DNA from: Chloroflexota bacterium
Lineage (GTDB): Bacteria > Chloroflexota > Ktedonobacteria > Ktedonobacterales > Ktedonobacteraceae
Assembly: GCA_005881495.1 (NCBI GenBank)
Contig: VBHI01000232.1
Coordinates: forward strand, 1-8,753
Reading direction: 5' to 3'
Length of the DNA stretch: 8,753 nucleotides
Shown here: positions 1-5,890 of the stretch, in pieces
How positions within the stretch are numbered: the stretch's first letter is position 1
Layout of the letters: every line of letters begins with the position of its first letter
Notes under the pieces: generated by a model
The model's input: only the letters and a program-made list of their open reading frames with translations
Database searches by the model: none
What the model was told of the DNA's origin: nothing
Translations under genes and position numbers: made by a program

Positions 1-1
1 G

Positions 2-220
2 ATTCCGGCGCTTGTTGTCTGGGGCGAGAGCGATCGCGTCGTGGACCCTGACTATGGCCGTGCCTACGCCCAGGCGTTGGGCAACGCCCGCTTCACACTC
101 ATCCCAGAGGCCGGTCACCTCCCGCAGATCGAGCAACCTGTGCGCTTGCTCAACGTGATTTTGGAGTTCGCCGACAGTATCACGGCACCACCGGTTGCTG
201 GATCGTGCGAGGCACGTTGA
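2..220 (+). CDS. Alpha/beta hydrolase, C-terminal part (5' end outside window)
   Basis: The frame is open from the window edge and ends at TGA 218-220, giving the last 72 residues. It has the two C-terminal landmarks of the alpha/beta-hydrolase fold: a strand-loop IPALVVWGESDRVVDP, whose Asp after GES is the usual acid of the catalytic triad, and FTLIPEAGHLPQIEQP, whose His after EAG is the catalytic histidine. The protein ends in an ordinary amphipathic helix (VRLLNVILEFAD) and a short Ala/Pro tail. The nucleophile Ser lies upstream of the window, so substrate and subfamily cannot be judged; esterase, haloalkane dehalogenase-like and C-C hydrolases all share these motifs. It converges with the minus-strand remnant that ends at 247. 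Confidence 0.88.
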   Translation: MPALVVWGESDRVVDPDYGRAYAQALGNARFTLIPEAGHLPQIEQPVRLLNVILEFADSITAPPVAGSCEAR

Positions 221-246
221 CCCAGAAGCTGATCGCGAGGAGGCGC

Positions 247-417
247 TCAGTCCCGGCTCTTCTTGTCGGGTTGGAAGAGTTCAAAGGCCGTGTAGATCAC
301 AACATCCCACGCGTTGTGGATCCCGATGAACACGAGCAAAAGCGCCGCTGCCGCGATGACAAATAATGCCAGTGCTGCATGAGCTGGGAGTCCCATCGCG
401 GCAACGATGAGTGCGAT
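247..417 (-). pseudogene. Small membrane protein remnant, 5' end removed by IS1
   Basis: The minus-strand frame encodes 56 residues of host sequence from the IS1 border at 417 to TGA at 247-249. It holds one or two hydrophobic segments (ALALFVIAAAALLLVFIGI is the strongest), then HNAWDVVIYTAFELF and a charged tail QPDKKSRD. It reads as the C-terminal end of an integral membrane protein. The frame stays open into the IS1 terminal repeat, where a TTG at 432 could serve as a start, but this TTG belongs to IS1 and no good ribosome binding site is seen. I therefore call the gene truncated by IS1. The family is not recognised, and the missing N-terminal part is not found on the far side of IS1. Confidence 0.6.
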
Positions 418-442
418 GGTAATGGGTAACAAGGGAATGATG
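418..442. repeat. IS1 left terminal inverted repeat
   Basis: This 25-bp sequence matches the inverted complement of 1210-1234 at 20 positions. The mismatches fall at repeat positions 5, 11, 15, 17 and 19. It defines the left border of the element. Confidence 0.85.
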
Positions 443-485
443 TGGTAGAGTATAAGAGCAGGAATGCTTTGAGGAGGAAGATCAC

Positions 486-1225
486 CTGATAACGATCACC
501 GTTCATTGTCCCCATTGCGGCAGCGCCAGCTTGGTGCGCAATGGTCGTGCCCCCAATGGCAAGCAGAAGTATCTCTGCCGAGCGTGTCAGAAGCAAAGCC
601 GGGAGAATCCTACCCCGCATGCCTACCCAGAGCCGCGTCGAGAAGAAATCCTGCGGGCCTATGAAGAGCGCAGCAGTCTAGGCGGGCTTGAGCGCACCTT
701 TGGGGTCTCACGCCATACCGTGATCTCCTGGATTAAAAAAAGCCGGCAAGCTGCCGGCTTTGAGCGATACGCTGATCGAGCCTGATCCACACGATGCCGA
801 GGCGACGATGCTGGAATTGGATGAGCTATAGTCCTTTGTAGTCAAGAAGACCAACCAAGCGTGGATCTGGATTGCCCTGTGTCGTCAGACGCGGCAAGTG
901 GTCGCTTACGCGATTGGAGATCGCAGCGAACAGACGTGTCGTCGCTTGTGGGAGGCCATTCCAGCCGCCTATCGTGCTGGACACTGCTACACGGATTTCT
1001 GGGCTGCCTATCAGGCCGTCATCCGGCGAGGAGCAGCACTCAGCGGTAGGAAAGGACAGCGGGGAAACGGCTCATGTGGAACGCTGGAACAATACTCTGC
1101 GGCAGCGTCTGGCTCGTTTTGTGCGCAAAACGCTTTCTTTCTCCAAATCGCTGCTCATGCACCATGCGTATCTGCTCCTCTTTCTCCATCGCTACAACCG
1201 CGAACGGGCCATCATGCTCATGTGA
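486..1225 (+). pseudogene. IS1-family transposase (InsA/InsB type), decayed
   Basis: The first reading frame encodes an InsA-like zinc-ribbon and helix-turn-helix: HCPHCGSASLVRNG, then KQKYLCRACQKQ (two CxxC pairs), then a helix-turn-helix ending VISWIKK near 737. The DDE part lies in other frames: [39 protein letters not shown], then [20 protein letters not shown] and [12 protein letters not shown] to TGA 1223-1225. Three lesions or shifts are visible. The seven-A run 735-741 puts the DDE part one base out of frame. TAG at 829-831 replaces the expected Trp right after the catalytic DEL motif. A one-base shift lies near 1022-1030. A ribosome binding site gaggagg is at 471-477, but no ATG, GTG or TTG follows in frame before 531, so the start is given as CTG 486 with doubt. 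It cannot make an active transposase without recoding and nonsense readthrough. Confidence 0.88.
735..761 (+). promoter_or_regulatory. A7 slippery run followed by a perfect 10-bp hairpin
   Basis: Seven A residues (735-741) run into the stem AAAGCCGGCA (739-748), loop AGC, and exact complement TGCCGGCTTT (752-761). The site sits precisely where the InsA-type frame must hand over to the InsB-type frame. In classical IS1 the run A6C directs a -1 shift. Here the -1 frame hits a stop at once after the hairpin, while the productive DDE frame is +1 (equivalent to the loss of one A). It may be a recoding or transcriptional-slippage site, or the run may simply have grown from six to seven in this dead copy. 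Confidence 0.5.
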
Positions 1226-1234
1226 CCCACTACC
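1210..1234. repeat. IS1 right terminal inverted repeat
   Basis: This is the inverted partner of 418-442 (20/25). It contains the transposase stop codon, and the helicase remnant resumes directly after it. Confidence 0.85.
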
Positions 1235-1235
1235 C

Positions 1236-1682
1236 GAAAAAATACCACTGCGCCTGCGAGCCGATGGACTCTATACAATCGAGCGGGTTCCCGTCCGCTT
1301 GCGCGATCAACATCTTTCTACCGCGCGGCGCTATGGTGTGCCGGCACAGGAGTACCGCAAGCTCACGTTCGACAAAACGCTCCAGCAACGAGACGAGCAT
1401 CTGGATGCGACCCTGCTCTCACCTGGACATCCACTTTTCGCGGCCCTTGGCGAAGTGCTGCTGGGCGATTTGGAGGGTGTACAGGGACATGCGGCTCTCT
1501 TTGTTGACCCCCATGTCACCGAAAGCTACCAGGTACACTTCTTCGAGGTCCAGATTGTTAGTGAGGAGCCACTGACTGAGACGAAACACAGCAGCACTGG
1601 TGAGGCACGCACCCAGGTTCTCTATGCCCACGAGATGCGCAACGAGATCGACTTGTGGTCAAGCACTCACCGATGGAACTAA
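1236..1682 (+). pseudogene. SNF2/RapA-type helicase remnant, 5' end removed by IS1
   Basis: From the IS1 border the + frame reads PEKIPLRLRADGLYTIERVP, then LRDQHLSTARRYGVPAQEYRKLTFDK, then HLDATLLSPGHPLFAALGEVL, then GHAALFVDPH and YQVHFFEVQIVSEEPL, ending at TAA 1680-1682. The segment LSPGHPLFxAL followed by a VFVDP-like strand is, from memory, typical of the region after the helicase core in large bacterial SNF2/RapA-like ATPases, some of them linked to phage defence. All helicase motifs (Walker A, DExH, the C-terminal RecA lobe) are missing upstream. The last roughly 35 residues, from TETKHSSTGE onward, look less like the family and may reflect a second break. No start codon with a ribosome site exists, so it is treated as a non-functional fragment. 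The helicase assignment is moderate and the defence role is speculative. Confidence 0.55.
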
Positions 1683-1759
1683 AACGGGAAGATCGAGTGT
1701 ATACTTCTGTGTAGGTATTCTCGCCTGAAAGACGAGACCAGTGAAAGGAGCAGAGCAGT

Positions 1760-1939
1760 ATGTGGCACAGAAAAGCGACCTCCTCATCCTTGCGGTGTTC
1801 GTTCCGTCACAAGCCGAAGGACCAGGTCGAGCAACTGCTGGCGGGACCTCGGGGCATCTACATTTGCACTAGCTGCGTGGATTGCTGTCAACAGGTCATG
1901 CAAAAAGAACGAGAGAAGCGGCCAGTTCCCCCTCGCTGA
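1760..1939 (+). CDS. Small ClpX-type zinc-finger protein (59 aa)
   Basis: The ATG at 1760 follows a good ribosome site AAAGGAG (1744-1750, 9-nt gap), and the frame ends at TGA 1937-1939. Residues 12-45 match the N-terminal zinc-binding domain of ClpX: RCSFRHKPKDQVEQLLAGP then GIYICTSCVDCC. In ClpX this C4 zinc domain dimerises and binds adaptors and substrates such as SspB. Here it stands alone, with no AAA+ module, and is followed only by a basic helix (QQVMQKEREKRP). One ligand of the first pair is changed: CSFCGK in ClpX is CSFRHK here, leaving C13, C36 and C39, with H17 and C42 as possible substitutes. A TATACT at 1700-1705 could be a -10 box, but no clear -35 is seen. It may be a ClpX-adaptor-like or regulatory protein, or a decayed domain. 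Confidence 0.68.
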   Translation: MWHRKATSSSLRCSFRHKPKDQVEQLLAGPRGIYICTSCVDCCQQVMQKEREKRPVPPR

Positions 1940-1964
1940 GAAACGTTGCTTGATCGTGTTCCCC

Positions 1965-3883
1965 CTACCCCACAGCCAGGCCAAGCCAGGTAGCAAAGGC
2001 TTGAGGGACGCCGCACAGTCTGATCATCACCTGAGCAGCCGTTGAGGGGCGCGCATTGCGAGCCAGCCGTTCTGCCCACGAGAGCCGATAATGTGCACGC
2101 TGGGCACGGGAAAGGGGCACAGGCTTGACAGCTAGGCTGGCGGAGGTGGGAGGCCCGACCTCTACCTCGACACATTGATGGCGCAGCAGCTGTATACACG
2201 CACGTCGGTAGTACCGACGGCTCCAGTCTCGAAAGACGCAGGGGCGCCGAACCGACGACGAGCGGATGCAGGAGCACGCTCACGAGGGCCCGGCTTGGCG
2301 GTAGCGCTGCCATGCCATTGACACTGTTCGCGCAGGGGACAGGGACGACCACTGCGGATGCTGGCCGCATAGACCACGCGCAGGCTCCCATCGGCTTCCC
2401 TGCGCCGCTCGTGCGCCACAAGCGACTGCCCAGCGGGGCAACGGAGCGTGCCATCCGGCTGGAGGGGAAAGTCTTGCCCCGAGAAGCGACCTTGTTTCCA
2501 GGGCAGAGCCACTTCTGCCGGTCCATACCCGCTGCGTGGGAGAAGGCGAGAGGGTTTCCTTTTGCGCAGGTGGGAGGGCCGGAGCAAACTCGGTGGTGCG
2601 CACCGGATCAGGATGCAGCTGATGGCCCAGCTCCAGGCGAAGGTTCCACACCCATTGGCTCAGGATTTGCCATCCCTCTTGACCGCAAGCGGTATGACTA
2701 CACCAACGAGTCCCTCGTCCTGTTCCAGGTCTTCGTCAGCCAGAGCGTTTTCAAACGCGCCGCGATGCAGATACAACGCCACCACATCGGCAGCCGTAAA
2801 GGCGCTCTGTGGCAAATTGGTCAAGAAGAGTTCGTAGACCACGCCGGAGCGAGTCACGCCGATCCGACTCTTGGTTGCCCCGGCAGAATGGGTCGCCACG
2901 ACGACCCGGCACCGCACTCCCTCCGGTCCCAGAGGCAGATCAGGACAGGCGTAGAGGGCGCGCACCATCCCGCTTTCTGGGTGGGTCAACTGCTGATCTG
3001 GAGGAAGTTTCAGGCGAGCCTGGATCTCGGCTCGCTTCAAGATCTGGTAGTCTTTGCCACGCATGACATACGCCAGCCCTGCCAGATCAGCGAGGACAGC
3101 TCCCGTGCCATATTGCCCATCCAGGCGCAGCAGGGCACGCTCTTCAGGGTGGTGGTGCGCTTTGAGATAATCTCGGATGGCCGCCACTGCCCGACGCAGC
3201 TCTTCCCGGTACTCCCCATTCCCAGGATTTCCAAAAGTGGCCAGCCATTGGTGCGTATGAGCTTGGAGGACAGTGGTGCGGGTGCGAACGATTTCCCCTC
3301 GCTTGCGCCCGGTGTAGCCGGGGGCACACAGGGGGCGCAAGCGCCGCACTGGCGCAGGCCGATCCGTTGTCTTCGGCAAGGCACGTTGGCGAGCTGCCTC
3401 GCGCGTGCCGTCAATGTCGAAGACGAGGAAGTGGTTTCCCTGTCGGTCCCATAGTCCGCCTGACTGCTCCTCTTTCTCCAGAGGACGAGCCAGCAGATCG
3501 TGCAAAAAGAGGGTGAGCCTCGCCTCGACCGCGGTCTGATCGAGCGCGGCAAGAAAACGGCTGAGCGTCGAACGCGCAGGAAGATGGTCGCGCCCGAAGA
3601 GCGCCATGAACGGGCTTGCCCAGGGTTGGATCTGCTCGTAAAAGCCTTCCAGCGTCCGTTCGGAACTGACGGCATAGCCGAACAGCACCGCGACAAAATC
3701 GATCACCTCGTATCGTCCGAAGCGGCGACGGGCAAAGCGTACCTGCTCGCTGATGCGTTCCAGAATCTTTTGGCAGCTCAGGTGGTGTGCCAGAAGAGTG
3801 ACTTCCCCGAACCAGGCCGGGATCGAGGGCACAGACTGCACAGAGGTCTGGATATTCACAGGGGAATAGGCGATAGTGGTCAT
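1965..3883 (-). mobile_element. IS4-superfamily insertion sequence (minimum extent; ends not resolved)
   Basis: The extent given is that of the transposase gene. The element must lie between the zinc-finger gene ending at 1939 and the next minus-strand gene ending at 3932. I compared about 40 bases at each side and found no convincing terminal inverted repeat or target duplication. A short inverted repeat AGGGAA/TTCCCT spans roughly 3899-3920 just outside the start codon, and a CTTAAG palindrome lies at 3921-3926. Confidence 0.6.
1965..3883 (-). pseudogene. IS4-superfamily DDE transposase with multiple frameshifts
   Basis: The start ATG at 3883 is preceded by AAGGAGG five bases upstream. The first 390 residues are intact in one frame: an N-terminal helical domain (YEVIDFVAVLFGYAVSSERT), the first catalytic Asp in FLVFDIDGT (D156 or D158), the second in LLRLDGQYGTG (D255), and the Glu in ALYLHRGAFENAL (Y371, R374, E378). 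The last keeps the Y-2-R-3-E spacing of the IS4 signature but lacks the Lys. The frame then breaks near 2705-2720 and hits a stop at 2660. Homologous sequence continues with further shifts near 2535-2590, 2285-2300 and 2235-2250: GWQILSQWVWNLRLELGHQL, then GYGPAEVALPWKQGRF, then CPAGQSLVAHERR, then AHYRLSWAERLARNARPST and AFATWLGLAVG to TAG 1965-1967. A restored protein would be about 638 residues. The intact N-terminal portion could still be made but would lack the C-terminal domain. Confidence 0.82.
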
Positions 3884-3931
3884 TATGCCTCCTTATCAAG
3901 GGAATTTCATTTGCTTCCCTCTTAAGAAGGC

Positions 3932-4393
3932 TCATTTCTTCACTCTACCGCTACTCTTTACAACCTCGTTGCGCAATTCGTGGGAGAGGGCGGCCAGTTT
4001 TGCCGCCGTCGCCGCCGCTTCAACCTCTGTGGAAAGCAGTGGCACTACCCCACCCAGCGTCTGCGAATGCCCAGATTGGCCAGCAATGATCGAGAGTACC
4101 TTCTTCCCTTCCAAATCCCGCCAGCGCTGCCGGAGCAGTTCCTCATGGACTCCCGTTTTGCTCATGTGAGCTGCCAAGCGCTCTGCCGAAAGATCAGCAC
4201 GGACTCTATCCCGCTTCGCCCTTTGGCGCAGGTCCGACGTGGCAAGGAGTAGCTCTTTCTCGGTGTGCCCCGAGAGGACTGTGTAGGGCGAGCGACAGGT
4301 GACCCAGCGGCCCTGGACCTGTGCATAGGCGATGCTGATGTCAAAGGGTTTCTTCCAGTTGATGCTGACATTCCCTCTTTCGAGCGGAAACAT
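3932..4393 (-). CDS. Uncharacterised basic protein next to SUKH gene
   Basis: I do not recognise this 153-residue protein. It begins MFPLERGNVSINWKKPFDIS, has a probable beta-rich first third (IAYAQVQGRWVTC), then a long charged helical stretch (TSDLRQRAKRDRVRADLSAE, later EELLRQRWRDLEGKKVL) and an Ala-rich helix (STEVEAAATAAKLAALSHEL) before a basic tail. There is no signal peptide or membrane segment. The start is uncertain. ATG 4393 is chosen because the longer form from GTG 4501 would overlap the SUKH gene by 46 bp, but neither has a strong ribosome site. It follows the SUKH gene on the same strand with a 62-bp gap that holds a perfect small inverted repeat, so it may be co-transcribed. 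A partner or DNA-binding role is possible but not shown. Confidence 0.5.
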   Translation of the reverse strand: MFPLERGNVSINWKKPFDISIAYAQVQGRWVTCRSPYTVLSGHTEKELLLATSDLRQRAKRDRVRADLSAERLAAHMSKTGVHEELLRQRWRDLEGKKVLSIIAGQSGHSQTLGGVVPLLSTEVEAAATAAKLAALSHELRNEVVKSSGRVKK

Positions 4394-4405
4394 GCGCAGG
4401 TGCGT

Positions 4406-4422
4406 CTCTGTTCTAAACAGAG
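4406..4422. repeat. Perfect inverted repeat (7-bp arms, 3-bp centre)
   Basis: The arms ctctgtt and aacagag flank cta. The repeat sits in the gap between the SUKH stop and the chosen start of the unknown gene, 12 bases upstream of ATG 4393. It could be a weak hairpin near the ribosome site, an operator, or chance. No T-run follows, so it is not a typical terminator. Confidence 0.4.
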
Positions 4423-4455
4423 GCACACCAAGGGAGTAGCTGTGTTGCTTGTTTG

Positions 4456-5202
4456 TTACATTAATTGGAGTTCCTCGCCAGCCAGCCAGCGCTCTAGCCA
4501 CTCTTCGTGTGAGGCTGCAACAACCAGGTAAGGGTCATGCATTCCCTGGACAACCTGTTCAGTATCAGCGAAGAGATACGTGGTGATATTGCACCCATGT
4601 TCGCAAAGGGGGAGGAGGTGGTTGGGCCAGGGAGCGGGTAAGTTCTCTTCCTCAAGAGGAGGAGCTTCTCCTTCCGGTTCGTCATCTGTGAGTTGCCCGG
4701 ATTCCCACAGCTCTCGCGACCCGATGCCATCTTCCCAGAGCACCTGCCGACCTTCTGGCGTTAAGGAAGCCCATCCACCTTTGTACAACTGCCTGAGCGC
4801 ATCAGCAAAGTCGATTTCCCACTGATATCTGCGAGCAATACTTCCCAGGATATGATCGACGCCAAGATAGCCGTTCACGGCTCCGATAATTCCAAAGCCT
4901 GGGCCAAAACCTCCATTCGCAATCCGAGCGTAGAGGAGACGAAGCAGCCGCGGTAGCGGGAAACCAAGCTGCTGTTCCGTTTCTCTGATCTGCTGCTCAG
5001 TCGCTGGCGGAAAGGCGAAGGTTGGCTCCTGCCCATCCTCTTCCGGTTTCAAAACAAGACAGGTTTTTCGTTCAGGGATATACCATCTCACGTAATCCTT
5101 TGCTTTCCTTGCCCGTCCTGAGCCGGGTCTGGCATCCTGAGCGGTCTGTTGACAGTGGGTGCGAATACGGGCGATCAGATCATCGTAGGTGTCTTGGCTC
5201 AT
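4456..5202 (-). CDS. SUKH (SMI1/KNR4) family protein, immunity-type
   Basis: The 248-residue protein carries the SUKH pattern. FPPATEQQIRETEQQLGFPLP (residues 64-84) is the characteristic opening helix, LLRLLYARIANGGFGPGFGI (86-105) contains the conserved nGG turn, and WPNHLLPLCEHGCNITTYLFADT (192-214) is the C-terminal beta segment with WPxxLLPxxxxGC. In bacteria most SUKH proteins neutralise polymorphic toxins or act as immunity proteins. The extra N-terminal 60 residues are charged and probably bind something else. The start ATG 5202 is chosen over the upstream ATG 5222 because AAGGATGAG precedes it; in-frame sequence further upstream lacks a ribosome site. No toxin gene is present beside it, so its partner is either elsewhere or lost. 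It may be cargo of the Tn554-like genes upstream on the same strand. Confidence 0.82.
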   Translation of the reverse strand: MSQDTYDDLIARIRTHCQQTAQDARPGSGRARKAKDYVRWYIPERKTCLVLKPEEDGQEPTFAFPPATEQQIRETEQQLGFPLPRLLRLLYARIANGGFGPGFGIIGAVNGYLGVDHILGSIARRYQWEIDFADALRQLYKGGWASLTPEGRQVLWEDGIGSRELWESGQLTDDEPEGEAPPLEEENLPAPWPNHLLPLCEHGCNITTYLFADTEQVVQGMHDPYLVVAASHEEWLERWLAGEELQLM

Positions 5203-5272
5203 CTCATCCTTCTTCAGTGCCATAAAGTTAGGAGCATGTTGTTTGCGGTTTGTTGTGAAAAAGCTCGAGGGC

Positions 5273-5302
5273 ATTCTACCACAGCCAAGAGAAAACTACC
5301 AA
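5273..5302 (-). promoter_or_regulatory. Possible sigma-70-type promoter for the SUKH gene
   Basis: On the minus strand TTGGTA (5302-5297, 4 of 6 to TTGACA) is followed after 18 bases by TAGAAT (5278-5273, 5 of 6 to TATAAT). This would start transcription about 64 bases upstream of ATG 5202. It is a sequence match only. Confidence 0.33.
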
Positions 5303-5347
5303 GGAGCTTCTCGATGTCTTTTCAACCTCGCCTCTTGTTCCTGATGG

Positions 5348-5890
5348 TCATTGGTTATGCTCTTCTTTTCGTAGCGCGGAGCGGAAACGTTCCATGAATG
5401 CCTGAAACTCGGCTTGTTGTGCTTCCAGACGTGCGATGGTTACCCCACACTGCGCATGCTCTTGCAGCAGTTTGTGATAACGGTGTTCCAACTCGGTACG
5501 TTCCGCGTATGCCTGCTGTTCTGCTTCGGTTCGCGCTACCCGTGCCTGCTGTTTGGCTTCATCGCGTTCGGTGCGGGCCTCGTGCAAGAGTTCGACCAAG
5601 CGCGGGCGCTTGTAGTCGAGCAGTGGATCGCGCGGTGACGCCTTGACCGCGTGAGCAGCAGCCTGACCTTTTCCCGTTTTTCGTGATCTGCCACGGCTGG
5701 CTTCCTGCCGCTTCGCCTGTTCCTGCTCACGTTCCTTGCGCAGATGGGTGCTGTGCTCCTGGAATAGTTGGAAGGCTTCTCTGTTGCGGTAGTAGGCCAT
5801 GTAGTCCATGCCGCTTACCTCTTTAATGGTGAAGGTATTGACCGGGCGGCCCTCGGCTTCAAGATACTGATCGTCAGAGGCAAGAGTCAT
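5348..5890 (-). CDS. Coiled-coil TnpC-like accessory protein of Tn554-type transposon
   Basis: The 180-residue protein starts at ATG 5890 with AAGGAG seven bases upstream, and its ATGA overlaps the stop of the recombinase fragment, so the two were translationally coupled. After a short N-terminal part (DYMAYYRNREAFQLF) comes a basic linker (residues 55-85), then PRDPLLDYKRPRLVELLHEA and a continuous coiled coil from about 100 to 175 with heptad-like Leu, Ala and Glu (RTERDEAKQQARVARTEAEQ). Small helical proteins of this sort follow the two tyrosine recombinases TnpA and TnpB in Tn554 and its relatives, where TnpC affects orientation and frequency of transposition. The assignment rests on context and architecture more than on exact motif recall. 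The gene itself appears intact. Confidence 0.6.
   Translation of the reverse strand: MTLASDDQYLEAEGRPVNTFTIKEVSGMDYMAYYRNREAFQLFQEHSTHLRKEREQEQAKRQEASRGRSRKTGKGQAAAHAVKASPRDPLLDYKRPRLVELLHEARTERDEAKQQARVARTEAEQQAYAERTELEHRYHKLLQEHAQCGVTIARLEAQQAEFQAFMERFRSALRKEEHNQ

Larger units (their letters stand above)
418..1234 (+). mobile_element. IS1-family insertion sequence, complete ends, inactive
   Basis: The 817-bp element is bounded by imperfect 25-bp terminal inverted repeats at 418-442 and 1210-1234, which begin GGTAATGGGT and, read inward, GGTAGTGGGT, and both end in ATGATG (20 of 25 positions match). The transposase stop TGA 1223-1225 lies inside the right repeat, as is common in compact IS1 elements. 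The length is close to the roughly 770 bp of classical IS1. The flanking 9-mers are gagtgcgat on the left and cgaaaaaat on the right, so there is no target duplication. The two flanks belong to unrelated, oppositely oriented, truncated genes, which points to a deletion or recombination at the element. Confidence 0.88.

Noticed and set aside
442..1248. IS1 ends at the short gtggta/taccac repeat
   Set aside because: The six-base match would put part of the helicase frame inside the element. The 25-bp repeats at 418-442 and 1210-1234 are far better and include the transposase stop.
1719..1737. Hairpin tctcg...cgaga upstream of the zinc-finger gene as a terminator or riboswitch
   Set aside because: Only five base pairs with a nine-base loop and no T-run; too weak to call.
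1888..2651. Three separate overlapping minus-strand genes downstream of the IS4-type transposase
   Set aside because: Pieces of each frame join into one continuous transposase C-terminus (GWQILSQW to WLGLAVG). They are frameshifted parts of one pseudogene, not independent genes.
2312..3454. A 380-codon open frame on the + strand
   Set aside because: It lies entirely antisense to the IS4-type transposase, which has recognisable catalytic motifs. The + product is low-complexity, rich in Arg, Pro and Gly, with no known pattern, as expected from a GC-rich shadow frame.
1905..3931. Terminal inverted repeats for the IS4-type element, such as gagagaagc near 1911 against gagggaagc near 3922 (minus strand)
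   Set aside because: Only eight or nine positions agree before the alignment breaks, and the low end would fall inside the zinc-finger gene. This is not enough to set borders.
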